The translations under genes and the position numbers were made by a program. The notes beneath the pieces are model-generated. The model saw only the letters and a list, made by a program, of their open reading frames with translations, made no database searches and was not told the DNA's origin. A stretch of 64,000 nucleotides of DNA from Mucilaginibacter pineti (GTDB lineage: Bacteria > Bacteroidota > Bacteroidia > Sphingobacteriales > Sphingobacteriaceae): positions 489,718-553,717 of the forward strand of contig NZ_FNAI01000003.1 in NCBI RefSeq assembly GCF_900101875.1, in the 5' to 3' direction. This document shows positions 46,895 through 54,806 of the stretch, piece after piece (the first letter of the stretch is position 1; every line of letters starts with the position of its first letter).

Positions 46895-47905
46895 ATGAAA
46901 GCTTTAAGCTGTATAAAACCGGGTGTTTTTAACTATATTGATAGGGATGAGCCCGGTTCACAAAATAATCACACCATAATAAAGATTAAGCGGGTAGGCA
47001 TTTGCGGAACCGATATTCATGCATTTGAAGGTACCCAGCCTTATTTTGAATACCCACGAATATTGGGCCATGAGTTAGCCGGTGAAATAGTTGATCTTGA
47101 TAATGCACCGGGCTTTAGCCTTGACGAAGATGTAACTGTTATCCCATACTTTAATTGCGGGCATTGTCTGTCGTGCAAAAATGGACATCCTAATTATTGT
47201 GTTAATGTTAAAGTATGCGGGGTGCATACAGATGGCGGTATGACCGAATATTTATCAGTGCCTTCCACGTCACTTGTTCATGGTAATGGTCTGGGCCTTG
47301 ATGAACTTGCGCTTGTAGAACCACTTGCCATAGGTGCACACGGCATTAATCGTGCCGGTGTTAAGCCCGGTGAGTTTGTGCTGGTGGTTGGCGCCGGGCC
47401 AATTGGTTTAGGAGCTATGGAGTTTGGCAAAATAGCAGGCGCAAAGGTAATAGCCCTTGATGTAAGCGAATCAAGACTGCAGTTTTGTAAGCACATCGGG
47501 GTATATCATGCTTTAAATGCCCTTGATACAAATGTAAAAGAACAGATAAAACAAATTACCAATGGCGATATGCCAACGGTTGTAATTGATGCTACAGGTA
47601 ATCTATCGGCTATTAATAATGCCTTTGAATACATGGCGCATGGAGCAAGGTATGTGTTGATCGGCTTGCAAAAAGGGGATATAAGCTTTAACCACCCCGA
47701 ATTTCACAAACGCGAAGGCACCTTAATGAGCAGCAGAAATGCGCTAAGGTCAGATTTTGACCAGGTGATAAATTCGCTTAACAAACGGTTAATAGACCCG
47801 CTAAGTTACATAACCCACCGGCTTGGTTTTAACCAGGTAAAAGATTCCTTCGAAAGCGTGCTTGCCCCCAAAAGCAATGTTGTTAAGGCTATGGTATCAT
47901 TTTGA
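46895..47905 (+). CDS. Zinc-dependent alcohol/polyol dehydrogenase (MDR family)
   Basis: Medium-chain dehydrogenase of 336 aa. Catalytic zinc ligands Cys37 (GICGTDIHAFEG) and the His59-Glu60 pair (GHELAG); structural zinc cysteines Cys88, Cys91, Cys94 and Cys102 (NCGHCLSCKNGHPNYC). The Rossmann fingerprint is VVGAGPIGLGAME. Closest in type to sorbitol/galactitol/threonine dehydrogenases. Second gene of the AraC-controlled pair, with 7 nt between genes, so it probably oxidises a hydroxyl of the same sugar or polyol. No transporter or lactonase is present in the unit. Confidence 0.92.
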   Translation: MKALSCIKPGVFNYIDRDEPGSQNNHTIIKIKRVGICGTDIHAFEGTQPYFEYPRILGHELAGEIVDLDNAPGFSLDEDVTVIPYFNCGHCLSCKNGHPNYCVNVKVCGVHTDGGMTEYLSVPSTSLVHGNGLGLDELALVEPLAIGAHGINRAGVKPGEFVLVVGAGPIGLGAMEFGKIAGAKVIALDVSESRLQFCKHIGVYHALNALDTNVKEQIKQITNGDMPTVVIDATGNLSAINNAFEYMAHGARYVLIGLQKGDISFNHPEFHKREGTLMSSRNALRSDFDQVINSLNKRLIDPLSYITHRLGFNQVKDSFESVLAPKSNVVKAMVSF

Positions 47906-48061
47906 TTTGAGCACTATTCATTTCTATTCTACTTAGCGGGATTACCGTATGGTTGCAGTGTGGTTGTGGTATAAAACCTCTGCGTTGTAAATTATTAATA
48001 AAAATTTATTGATAAATGTAAAACCTTAATCGAATAAAAATGTACTTTTCTGCAACCTATT

Positions 48062-51000
48062 ATGAAGATATCCGAAAGCTTGTTAACTGGCGCTGTTATG
48101 CCAGAACTTATTAAAAATGAAACCGTTGCAGATATATTTAGAGGCACTGCCGATCAGCATAAAAACAAAATCGCGCTTATTTTTGGTAATAAGCAACTAA
48201 GTTACACCCAATTAAACAAATGGAGCGATCATATTGCTCACTTCCTGTCAACCCAGGGAATTGGTCGCGGGCACTCGGTTGGCGTGTGGCAATCCCGCGG
48301 GTTGGAGCTGCATGCCCTTATCCTTGGCATAGTGAAATCCGGCGCGGCGTATGTACCGCTTGACCGTGAAATGCCCGAGGAAAGGTTGCAGATCGTTTTG
48401 CAGGAGGTAGGGGCTTCGGCCTGTTTTAGCGACGGTGCACCATCGCTTTCATGCCCGGTATTTACGGTACCGCCATTGCAGGATAGTTACGAGGAGTTTA
48501 GTTTACCCGAAGGGCCAACGGCCGATGATCGCGCGTATGTTTTGTATACATCGGGCAGTACGGGCAAGCCTAAAGGTATCCCTATACTTCACCGCAATAT
48601 TTGCCATCTGATAAGGTCAGAGCAAAGTGTTATCAACATAAGGCCCGACGATATAGTTTATCAGGGTTTCTCCGTATCCTTTGATATGTGGTGCGAGGAA
48701 ACTTATATAAGCTATTTGGCAGGTGCTACCATTTGGGTGGCCGATGCTACCACGGCAAAATCAATAGATGAGCTCAGCGAAACATTCAGGCAGCAAAAAA
48801 TAACCATATTACACGCGGTGCCAAGTTTGCTGGCTGTGATTGACGATGATATTCCGCTGCTGCGCCTGGTTAATGCCGGGGGCGAAGCCTGTACAACAGC
48901 AGTATTAAACCGCTGGAGCAAGCCGGGAAAAAACGTTTTTTATAATAGCTACGGGCCAACAGAAACAACCGTTACCTCCACAATGGTTGCCTTAAAACCA
49001 GGCGATGCTATAACCATAGGCGGTCCGCTGCCCAATTATAACCTCGCTGTTATCGACGAGAAATTCAATCTCTTACCCGTTGGGCAACAAGGTGAACTTA
49101 TCATATCGGGCCCTGGTTTGTGCGAAGGCTATGTTAACCGGCCCGAGCTTACCCAGGAAAAATTTTTGCCCAAGCCCGAATCTCTTGCTGCCATGCCCGG
49201 CGACAGAATTTACCTGAGCGGTGATGCAGTAGTAATGCAGGCCGATGGCACCATCGATTTTCATGGCCGGTTAGATGACCAGGTAAAGCTGCGCGGATAC
49301 AGGATAGAGCTTGGTGAGATAGAAGTGAGGCTAAACCAGCTCGAAGAAGTGGCCACCGCTGCAGTAGCGTTAAAAAAAGATGCATCGGGACAGGATCAAA
49401 TGGTGGGTTACGTAACCCTCAAGAATGGCTATGCCCTTGAAGAACATCACGCCCGTATAAAACTGGCAGAGGTATTACCACCCTACATGGTTCCGCTGGT
49501 AATCATTGTATTGGATAAACTGCCGCGCCTGTCAAGTGGTAAAATAGATCGTAAGGGCTTACCTGTACCTGATGCATTATTGCAAGTGCAGGCACAGGAA
49601 GAAGTAAAAATTAACGCATCAGACCCGCTTGCTGTAAAAGTAATGGCTGGCTTAAACCACATTTTTCCGGGCCGGGATATCACGCCCGAATCTGATTTTT
49701 TTACTGATCTGGGCGGCCATTCGCTGCTTGCGGCAAGTTTTTCATCATGGCTGCGGCAGGAGGCTCATATTCAACATGCATCGCTTAAGGATATTTACAC
49801 CAACCGGCCGGTAAAAAATCTTATCAATGCCTGGGAAGCGGCCGAAAAGTTTAACGAACAAAAGGTACACGTTAAAAAGGAGCCGTTTAATAAAGTGCCC
49901 CCTTTACGCTATTTCTTGTGTGGCATAGCCCAGGGTTTTGCCTTATTGGTTATCTATAGTTTATTTGCCATCCAGATATTTATTCCTTACCTGGGCTATT
50001 ATTATGTAGTGGCCAGTACCGAAACCGGCCGCGATAACCGCACCATAGCCCTCGTAACCGCATTGTTTTTGTATTGCCTTGTGCCTCCGCTGCTATCCAT
50101 GATTGCTATTGCAGCAAAATGGCTGCTATTAGGCAAGGTAAAAGAAGGTGAGCACCCATTATGGGGCGCGTATTATTTTAGGTATTGGCTGGTTGATAAC
50201 CTGCTTAAACTATCCCCGGCGCAGTTCATGAACGGAACGCCGCTTTATTCTTTATATTTGAGGTTATTGGGTACACGCATTGCTAAAGATGTGCAATTAA
50301 GTTCAATAACAGTAGGGGCCTATGATCTTTTGGAAATAGGCAGCGATGCCAGTATCAGCTCGGGCGTTGTGCTGGATAATGTTACTGTTGAAAATGGTTT
50401 AATAAAATTCACCACTATAAAAATTGGCGCACATGCTTATATCGGCAGTAATTCGGTTATATCCGGTGGTGCCAGTATGGAAGATTGGACCGAATTGCAG
50501 GACCTGAGCCATTTGCAAAGCGGTAAAACCATCAAGGCATACGAAGTTTGGAAAGGTAGCCCGGCCGAAAAATCACATGACGTACAACCCGGAGAAATTC
50601 CCCAGCCATTACAAACTGCTTTTTTAAAGACCAAGACATACGGCTTTTTATATTCGTTACTGCTTGTTATTTTCCCGGTGGTAGTATTGTTACCCCTGCT
50701 GCCCGTAATTGAGATCCTGAATTACCTGGATTTAAACACGTCCGACTATAACTTCAGTTATTTTATACACGTACCGCTGCTTACGCTGATGTATATTGTT
50801 ATTTACGCTTTTGAAACCGTGTTGCTATCAAGGCTGCTTTTATGGAATATAAAGCCAGGCACCTATCCAATATTCAGCAGCACCTACGTGCGTAAATGGC
50901 TGTCAGATCAACTGATATCCGTGGCCTTGATCGTTTTGCACCCGGTATACGCAACTGTATTTGTTTCGTTTTTCTTCAGGATGCTGGGCGCTAAAATTGG

Positions 51001-52042
51001 GAAGAATACAGAAATTTCCACCGCAAGCAATGTTACCCATACTATGCTCACCATTGGTAACGAATCATTTATTGCCGATGCAGTAACTCTTGGCGAAGAA
51101 GATATTCGCGCCCAGCGGCTTATTTTAAACAATACTACTATAGGTAACAGTAGTTTTGTGGGCAACAGTGCCTTAATACCTCAGGGTTATACGTTGGGCG
51201 ATAATATGCTTATCGGTGTACTATCTGTTCCGCCAACTATTGCACAACAGGCAGATAATCCGCTTGGCGATTGGTTTGGTTCGCCTGCAATTGCCCTGCC
51301 GCGCAGGCAAAGCAGCGGCGAATACCCATTGTCACTTACCACTACGCCGTCATGGTCCCGTAAGCTGGCCCGGGGAATTATCGAACTCATTCGTATCATT
51401 TTGCCCGAAACAGTGATCATTTGCTGCAGCGTATTGTTCATAGCCTACTTTCACGATCTGGTAAAAGACCGTAACCTATGGCAGATTTTAGGAGAAACGC
51501 CTAAACTTCCGTTCTATTATCTTTATTACATGGGGTTGCCGGCACTGCTTATCCCGGTGATATTAAAGTGGGTATTTGTTGGTAAATACAAAGTGGAGCA
51601 AAAACCCATGTGGACGCACAAAGTTTGGCGCAGCGAAGCTATTACCAGTACTTATGAAGCTTTGGCCGTACCGTTTTTTTTGGAATTTTTAAAGGGTACT
51701 CCTTATTTGCCTATGGCGCTGCGTTTGTTTGGCGTTAAAATTGGTAAACGGGTATGGCTAAATACAACCGATATTACCGAACACGATATGGTGATCATTG
51801 GCGATGACACCGCGCTCAATGAAGATTGCGGCCCGCAAACGCACTTGTTCGAAGATAGGGTAATGAAGGTAGGTAAGATAAAAATAGGAGCAAGGTGCAG
51901 CATCGGTACCCGGAGCATCATTCTTTATGACAGTGAAATTGGTGATGATGTAAAACTGGAACCACTTTCGTTAATCATGAAAGGCGAACAACTGGTACCC
52001 GGAACCGAATGGACCGGCAGTCCTATTAAAGCACTTAACTAA
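48062..52042 (+). CDS. Pls-type single-module NRPS, predicted poly-(basic amino acid) isopeptide synthetase
   Basis: 1,326-residue membrane enzyme with the layout of epsilon-poly-L-lysine synthetase Pls (about 1,319 aa in Streptomyces albulus). An adenylation domain (about 20-505) has YTSGSTGKPKG, NSYGPTETT, GELIISGPGLCEGY, GRLDDQVKLRGYRIELGEIE and SSGKIDRK (Lys494). A thiolation domain follows with phosphopantetheine Ser554 (LGGHSLLA). Then come three repeats of a helix pair plus left-handed beta-helix: membrane pairs 617-690, 861-928 and 1105-1173, and beta-helices about 737-825, 975-1060 and 1223-1310. There is no condensation or thioesterase domain. GrsA-aligned pocket residues are Asp208, Met209, Glu212, His251, Val270, Ala272, Ser296, Val304, Thr305 and Lys494; two acids favour a basic amino acid. 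Product unproven. Confidence 0.92.
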   Translation: MKISESLLTGAVMPELIKNETVADIFRGTADQHKNKIALIFGNKQLSYTQLNKWSDHIAHFLSTQGIGRGHSVGVWQSRGLELHALILGIVKSGAAYVPLDREMPEERLQIVLQEVGASACFSDGAPSLSCPVFTVPPLQDSYEEFSLPEGPTADDRAYVLYTSGSTGKPKGIPILHRNICHLIRSEQSVINIRPDDIVYQGFSVSFDMWCEETYISYLAGATIWVADATTAKSIDELSETFRQQKITILHAVPSLLAVIDDDIPLLRLVNAGGEACTTAVLNRWSKPGKNVFYNSYGPTETTVTSTMVALKPGDAITIGGPLPNYNLAVIDEKFNLLPVGQQGELIISGPGLCEGYVNRPELTQEKFLPKPESLAAMPGDRIYLSGDAVVMQADGTIDFHGRLDDQVKLRGYRIELGEIEVRLNQLEEVATAAVALKKDASGQDQMVGYVTLKNGYALEEHHARIKLAEVLPPYMVPLVIIVLDKLPRLSSGKIDRKGLPVPDALLQVQAQEEVKINASDPLAVKVMAGLNHIFPGRDITPESDFFTDLGGHSLLAASFSSWLRQEAHIQHASLKDIYTNRPVKNLINAWEAAEKFNEQKVHVKKEPFNKVPPLRYFLCGIAQGFALLVIYSLFAIQIFIPYLGYYYVVASTETGRDNRTIALVTALFLYCLVPPLLSMIAIAAKWLLLGKVKEGEHPLWGAYYFRYWLVDNLLKLSPAQFMNGTPLYSLYLRLLGTRIAKDVQLSSITVGAYDLLEIGSDASISSGVVLDNVTVENGLIKFTTIKIGAHAYIGSNSVISGGASMEDWTELQDLSHLQSGKTIKAYEVWKGSPAEKSHDVQPGEIPQPLQTAFLKTKTYGFLYSLLLVIFPVVVLLPLLPVIEILNYLDLNTSDYNFSYFIHVPLLTLMYIVIYAFETVLLSRLLLWNIKPGTYPIFSSTYVRKWLSDQLISVALIVLHPVYATVFVSFFFRMLGAKIGKNTEISTASNVTHTMLTIGNESFIADAVTLGEEDIRAQRLILNNTTIGNSSFVGNSALIPQGYTLGDNMLIGVLSVPPTIAQQADNPLGDWFGSPAIALPRRQSSGEYPLSLTTTPSWSRKLARGIIELIRIILPETVIICCSVLFIAYFHDLVKDRNLWQILGETPKLPFYYLYYMGLPALLIPVILKWVFVGKYKVEQKPMWTHKVWRSEAITSTYEALAVPFFLEFLKGTPYLPMALRLFGVKIGKRVWLNTTDITEHDMVIIGDDTALNEDCGPQTHLFEDRVMKVGKIKIGARCSIGTRSIILYDSEIGDDVKLEPLSLIMKGEQLVPGTEWTGSPIKALN

Positions 52043-52080
52043 TAAGAAGTGAATTTCCAGAAATGCTTATAAACGTACGG

Positions 52081-52884
52081 CTATCTATTCCCAAGGGCAT
52101 AGGTAGCCGTTCTGCTATTGGCTAATAAATGTCCGGAGGTTTGGCGGGCAGAAGTATTGTCTGGATATATAGGTTTACCAATGCGCACCTGTAAGGTCAT
52201 TCCTTTTTTATTAAATAGTTCGGCGGGGAGCCGGGCCGTTTGCAGGGAGGGATGTATATAACGTAGCAAGCTAAACCAAATGCCATTATCGCCATGAAAA
52301 TAGACAGGCAAAACGGGCACGTTGGCTTTTGCCATAAGTTTACCTACTACAGGATGCCATTCTTTATCGGTAACCCGTTTTGTTTTAAAATCAAATGCCG
52401 AAACCTCGCCCGCAGGAAATATGGCCACCGGTATCCCCGACCGTAATTTACAAAGTGTGGTTTTCAAACCGCTGATACTTGAGCTGTCCTTTACGGTTTC
52501 GAACGGATTTACAGCTATAATATATTCGGCAAGGTGGGGCACGCGTTTCAGTAAAAAGTTACCCATGAACAAAGTATCTGGTCGGGCCGATACCAGCAGG
52601 TTAAGTAAAGCCAGGGATTCAATTGCACCATATGGATGATTGGCAACGGCTATAAAGCTACCTGTTGAGGGGATATGCGCAAGATCTTTCGCGTCAATTT
52701 TAATGTTGATGCCCAAAAAGTTCAGTACGAATTTGGTAAAATCAACACCTTCCAGGTCGCCTGCCTCATGAATCATCCGGTTAAAAGCATCTATCTTCAT
52801 CAGCCGCATGATCAATGCAGCTAATCCGGGAAAACTTCCGGTACCCGTGGCCGCTATTACATCACTCTTGCTAATTACCGTCAT
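52081..52884 (-). CDS. PlsC-type acyltransferase (hemolysin/GlsA-like subgroup)
   Basis: 267-residue glycerolipid/aminolipid acyltransferase fold. The catalytic block I reads AVANHPYGAIES, with His83 and Glu89 (HX5E instead of the HX4D of true PlsC), as in the lysophospholipid/N-acyl-amino-acid O-acyltransferase subgroup; block III appears as VAIFPAGEVSAF. Acyl transfer from acyl-CoA or acyl-ACP is expected; the acceptor could be a lysophospholipid or an amino-lipid. It is convergent with the Pls-type NRPS (38 nt between stops), so a joint pathway is possible but not shown. A hairpin spans its stop codon (52078-52109). Confidence 0.82.
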   Translation of the reverse strand: MTVISKSDVIAATGTGSFPGLAALIMRLMKIDAFNRMIHEAGDLEGVDFTKFVLNFLGINIKIDAKDLAHIPSTGSFIAVANHPYGAIESLALLNLLVSARPDTLFMGNFLLKRVPHLAEYIIAVNPFETVKDSSSISGLKTTLCKLRSGIPVAIFPAGEVSAFDFKTKRVTDKEWHPVVGKLMAKANVPVLPVYFHGDNGIWFSLLRYIHPSLQTARLPAELFNKKGMTLQVRIGKPIYPDNTSARQTSGHLLANSRTATYALGNR

Positions 52885-53055
52885 GGGGTAAAAATAGCAT
52901 TGACATATAAAGTTATCCCCTCGTTCACATTATCCTTATATGCAGGCGGGAAAAACACAAACGATAGTGAAGACTAACAGTAAAGAGATTTATGATGCCC
53001 GCAGATGATAATATTTTATTAACAATAATGAGGGTTTAAGCATAAAATAGCTTCA

Positions 53056-53063
53056 TAGTTTTG
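53056..53063 (+). promoter_or_regulatory. -7 element directly upstream of ECF sigma start
   Basis: TAGTTTTG matches TAnnTTTG and ends 5 nt before the ATG at 53069. If it is used, the sigma-factor mRNA would be leaderless. The upstream TTG at ideal spacing is only partial (TTT). Confidence 0.45.
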
Positions 53064-53068
53064 CCAGC

Positions 53069-53668
53069 ATGGAAAACTTTGATTCCTGTACCGATATAAA
53101 TTTGTTAGCTGCTGTAAAAGCAGGTAACAGCACGGCATTTCGTGCTTTGTATGACAGGTATTGGAAACCACTGTACACCCGCGCCTGTAAAAATGTGGAT
53201 AGTGATGAAGCCAAGGATATGTTGCAGGAGATAATGGTTTCGTTATGGAACCGTCGCCATGATATACAGGCAATTAATGAAGAAGACCTGAGCAAGTACT
53301 TATTTACTGCTTTAAAGTACCGCACATTAAGCCATTACGCTTACACCTCTGCACAGTTAAAAAAGGCCGATAATTTTGAGGCCGGTTTTAATGCAAGTCC
53401 CGAAAATCTACTGGAAAGTAAAGAGCTGCGTATGCTGTTGGATAGTACCATTGAAAGTATGCCCGGAAGAATGCAGCTGATCTTTAAAATGAGCCGGGAC
53501 GAACATATGGTACTGAGCGATATAGCTATCCAATTAAACATATCCGAACAAACGGTTAAAAATCAGCTTACCCAGGCATTAAAACGGCTGCGCCTTGTGG
53601 TACTTGATCATCGGTCTGGTGATTGGGTGTTTTCTGCAATTTTTATGCTATACGCGCATCGCAAGTGA
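53069..53668 (+). CDS. ECF-type sigma-70 factor, FecI-like
   Basis: 199-residue sigma factor. Region 2 is about 22-90 (FRALYDRYWKPLYTRACKNV, DMLQEIMVSLWNRR) and region 4 about 130-180 (MQLIFKMSRDEHMVLSDIAI, ISEQTVKNQLTQALKRLRL). It begins a second sigma/FecR/SusC/SusD cluster: FecR 78 nt downstream, then an STN-bearing SusC. Since the SusC here carries an in-frame stop, the signalling input of this pathway may be lost in this strain. Confidence 0.93.
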   Translation: MENFDSCTDINLLAAVKAGNSTAFRALYDRYWKPLYTRACKNVDSDEAKDMLQEIMVSLWNRRHDIQAINEEDLSKYLFTALKYRTLSHYAYTSAQLKKADNFEAGFNASPENLLESKELRMLLDSTIESMPGRMQLIFKMSRDEHMVLSDIAIQLNISEQTVKNQLTQALKRLRLVVLDHRSGDWVFSAIFMLYAHRK

Positions 53669-53746
53669 AAAAGTTAATAAAGAGTTAACATACCTGGTAT
53701 AGTACCCAAAGCCCCTTGCTTAGATATATAGATCAAAAGCATAGGA

Positions 53747-54709
53747 ATGGAAAGTACGAAGATCAGGGAGATACTTATTAAATACCTCAAGGGCAAAACT
53801 TCTCCTCAGGAAGAAAATGCTGTTGACAACTGGTACCAGCGCCTGGATGATGAGGCCCCCGGCACATTAAGCAGCAGGCAGGAAAACAAATTACGGGAAG
53901 ATATATGGGAATCTATACAACCTGCTGTTACCAATAAACCTGCTATAATTAAAAAAATGCAATTTCATAACCAGGTTAGGATTGCAGCTTCTATCCTGTT
54001 AATAAGTGCCGTTGGTATTTATATGTGGCGAACCTATTCGCAACCAGTTGCTTCGCCCGTAGCTGCGGTAACTTACACTGATATATCTACAAAAACTGGC
54101 GAACGTAAACAGGTTAATTTACCCGATGGATCGCAGCTTACGCTTAACAGCGGCTCGTCCATCCGAATACAAAACGATTTCTCAAAAAAACGTTGCGTGA
54201 CTATCATTGATGGTGAAGTTTATTTTGACGTTAAGCACGATGCCACCAAAGCATTCATCATTAAAAGCGGTGCGCTTACTACCCAGGTTTTAGGTACATC
54301 ATTTAATATCAGGGCTTATAAACAACTCAATAGCATGTCGGTAGGGGTAACCAGGGGCAAAGTAGGAGTGAATGTTGTGGGTAAGCCGGTTAATTTTCTT
54401 GTTAAAGGGCAGCAGTTGTTTTACACAAAAAACACATCGGCCATTAAACTTGGTGCATTGGATGATAAGGTACTGGCCTGGCAAAAAAGTGAGCTGGTAC
54501 TTGCCGATGCCTCATTTGATGAAATGACGGTACTTATCCAAAAAAACTACGGGGTTTATGTAGTTGCCTCATCAAAATCTGTAACGCTTAAACATTTTAC
54601 CGCCACCTTAAATACCCAAATGCCCGTTGTAAAGGCATTGGAGGTGTTGGCTGCCATACATCAATTTAAAATTAAACAAAGGAGGGATACCATAGAAATT
54701 TTACGGTAA
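53747..54709 (+). CDS. FecR-family anti-sigma factor
   Basis: 320-residue single-pass regulator: cytoplasmic helices about 1-75 (YLKGKTSPQEENAVDNWYQR), membrane segment about 77-94, periplasmic FecR domain about 115-215 (VNLPDGSQLTLNSGSSIRI, GEVYFDVKHD, VLGTSFNIRAY) and a C-terminal domain about 245-318 (LADASFDEMTVLIQKNYGV). Pairs with the preceding ECF sigma factor. No anomaly seen. Confidence 0.93.
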   Translation: MESTKIREILIKYLKGKTSPQEENAVDNWYQRLDDEAPGTLSSRQENKLREDIWESIQPAVTNKPAIIKKMQFHNQVRIAASILLISAVGIYMWRTYSQPVASPVAAVTYTDISTKTGERKQVNLPDGSQLTLNSGSSIRIQNDFSKKRCVTIIDGEVYFDVKHDATKAFIIKSGALTTQVLGTSFNIRAYKQLNSMSVGVTRGKVGVNVVGKPVNFLVKGQQLFYTKNTSAIKLGALDDKVLAWQKSELVLADASFDEMTVLIQKNYGVYVVASSKSVTLKHFTATLNTQMPVVKALEVLAAIHQFKIKQRRDTIEILR

Positions 54710-54714
54710 AACAA

Positions 54715-54744
54715 AAGAGACAGTTGCTGTAACAACTATCTCTT
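54715..54744 (+). other. Hairpin in the fecR-susC gap
   Basis: Arms 54715-54726 and 54733-54744 (AAGAGACAGTTG against CAACTATCTCTT) pair over 11 of 12 positions with loop CTGTAA. A smaller hairpin with the same loop CTGTAA (GCCG/CGGC) follows about 10 nt later. No T-run, so a leader structure or weak terminator. Confidence 0.45.
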
Positions 54745-54806
54745 AATATGTGCCGCTGTAACGGCAAAAGCTTCAAATCGTTTCACAATCAAAAGCCATA
54801 CAATGT

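Noticed and set aside
48062..52042. Siderophore or lipopeptide NRPS
   Set aside because: No condensation, thioesterase, MbtH or tailoring genes; the C-terminal membrane/beta-helix repeats match Pls-type enzymes instead.
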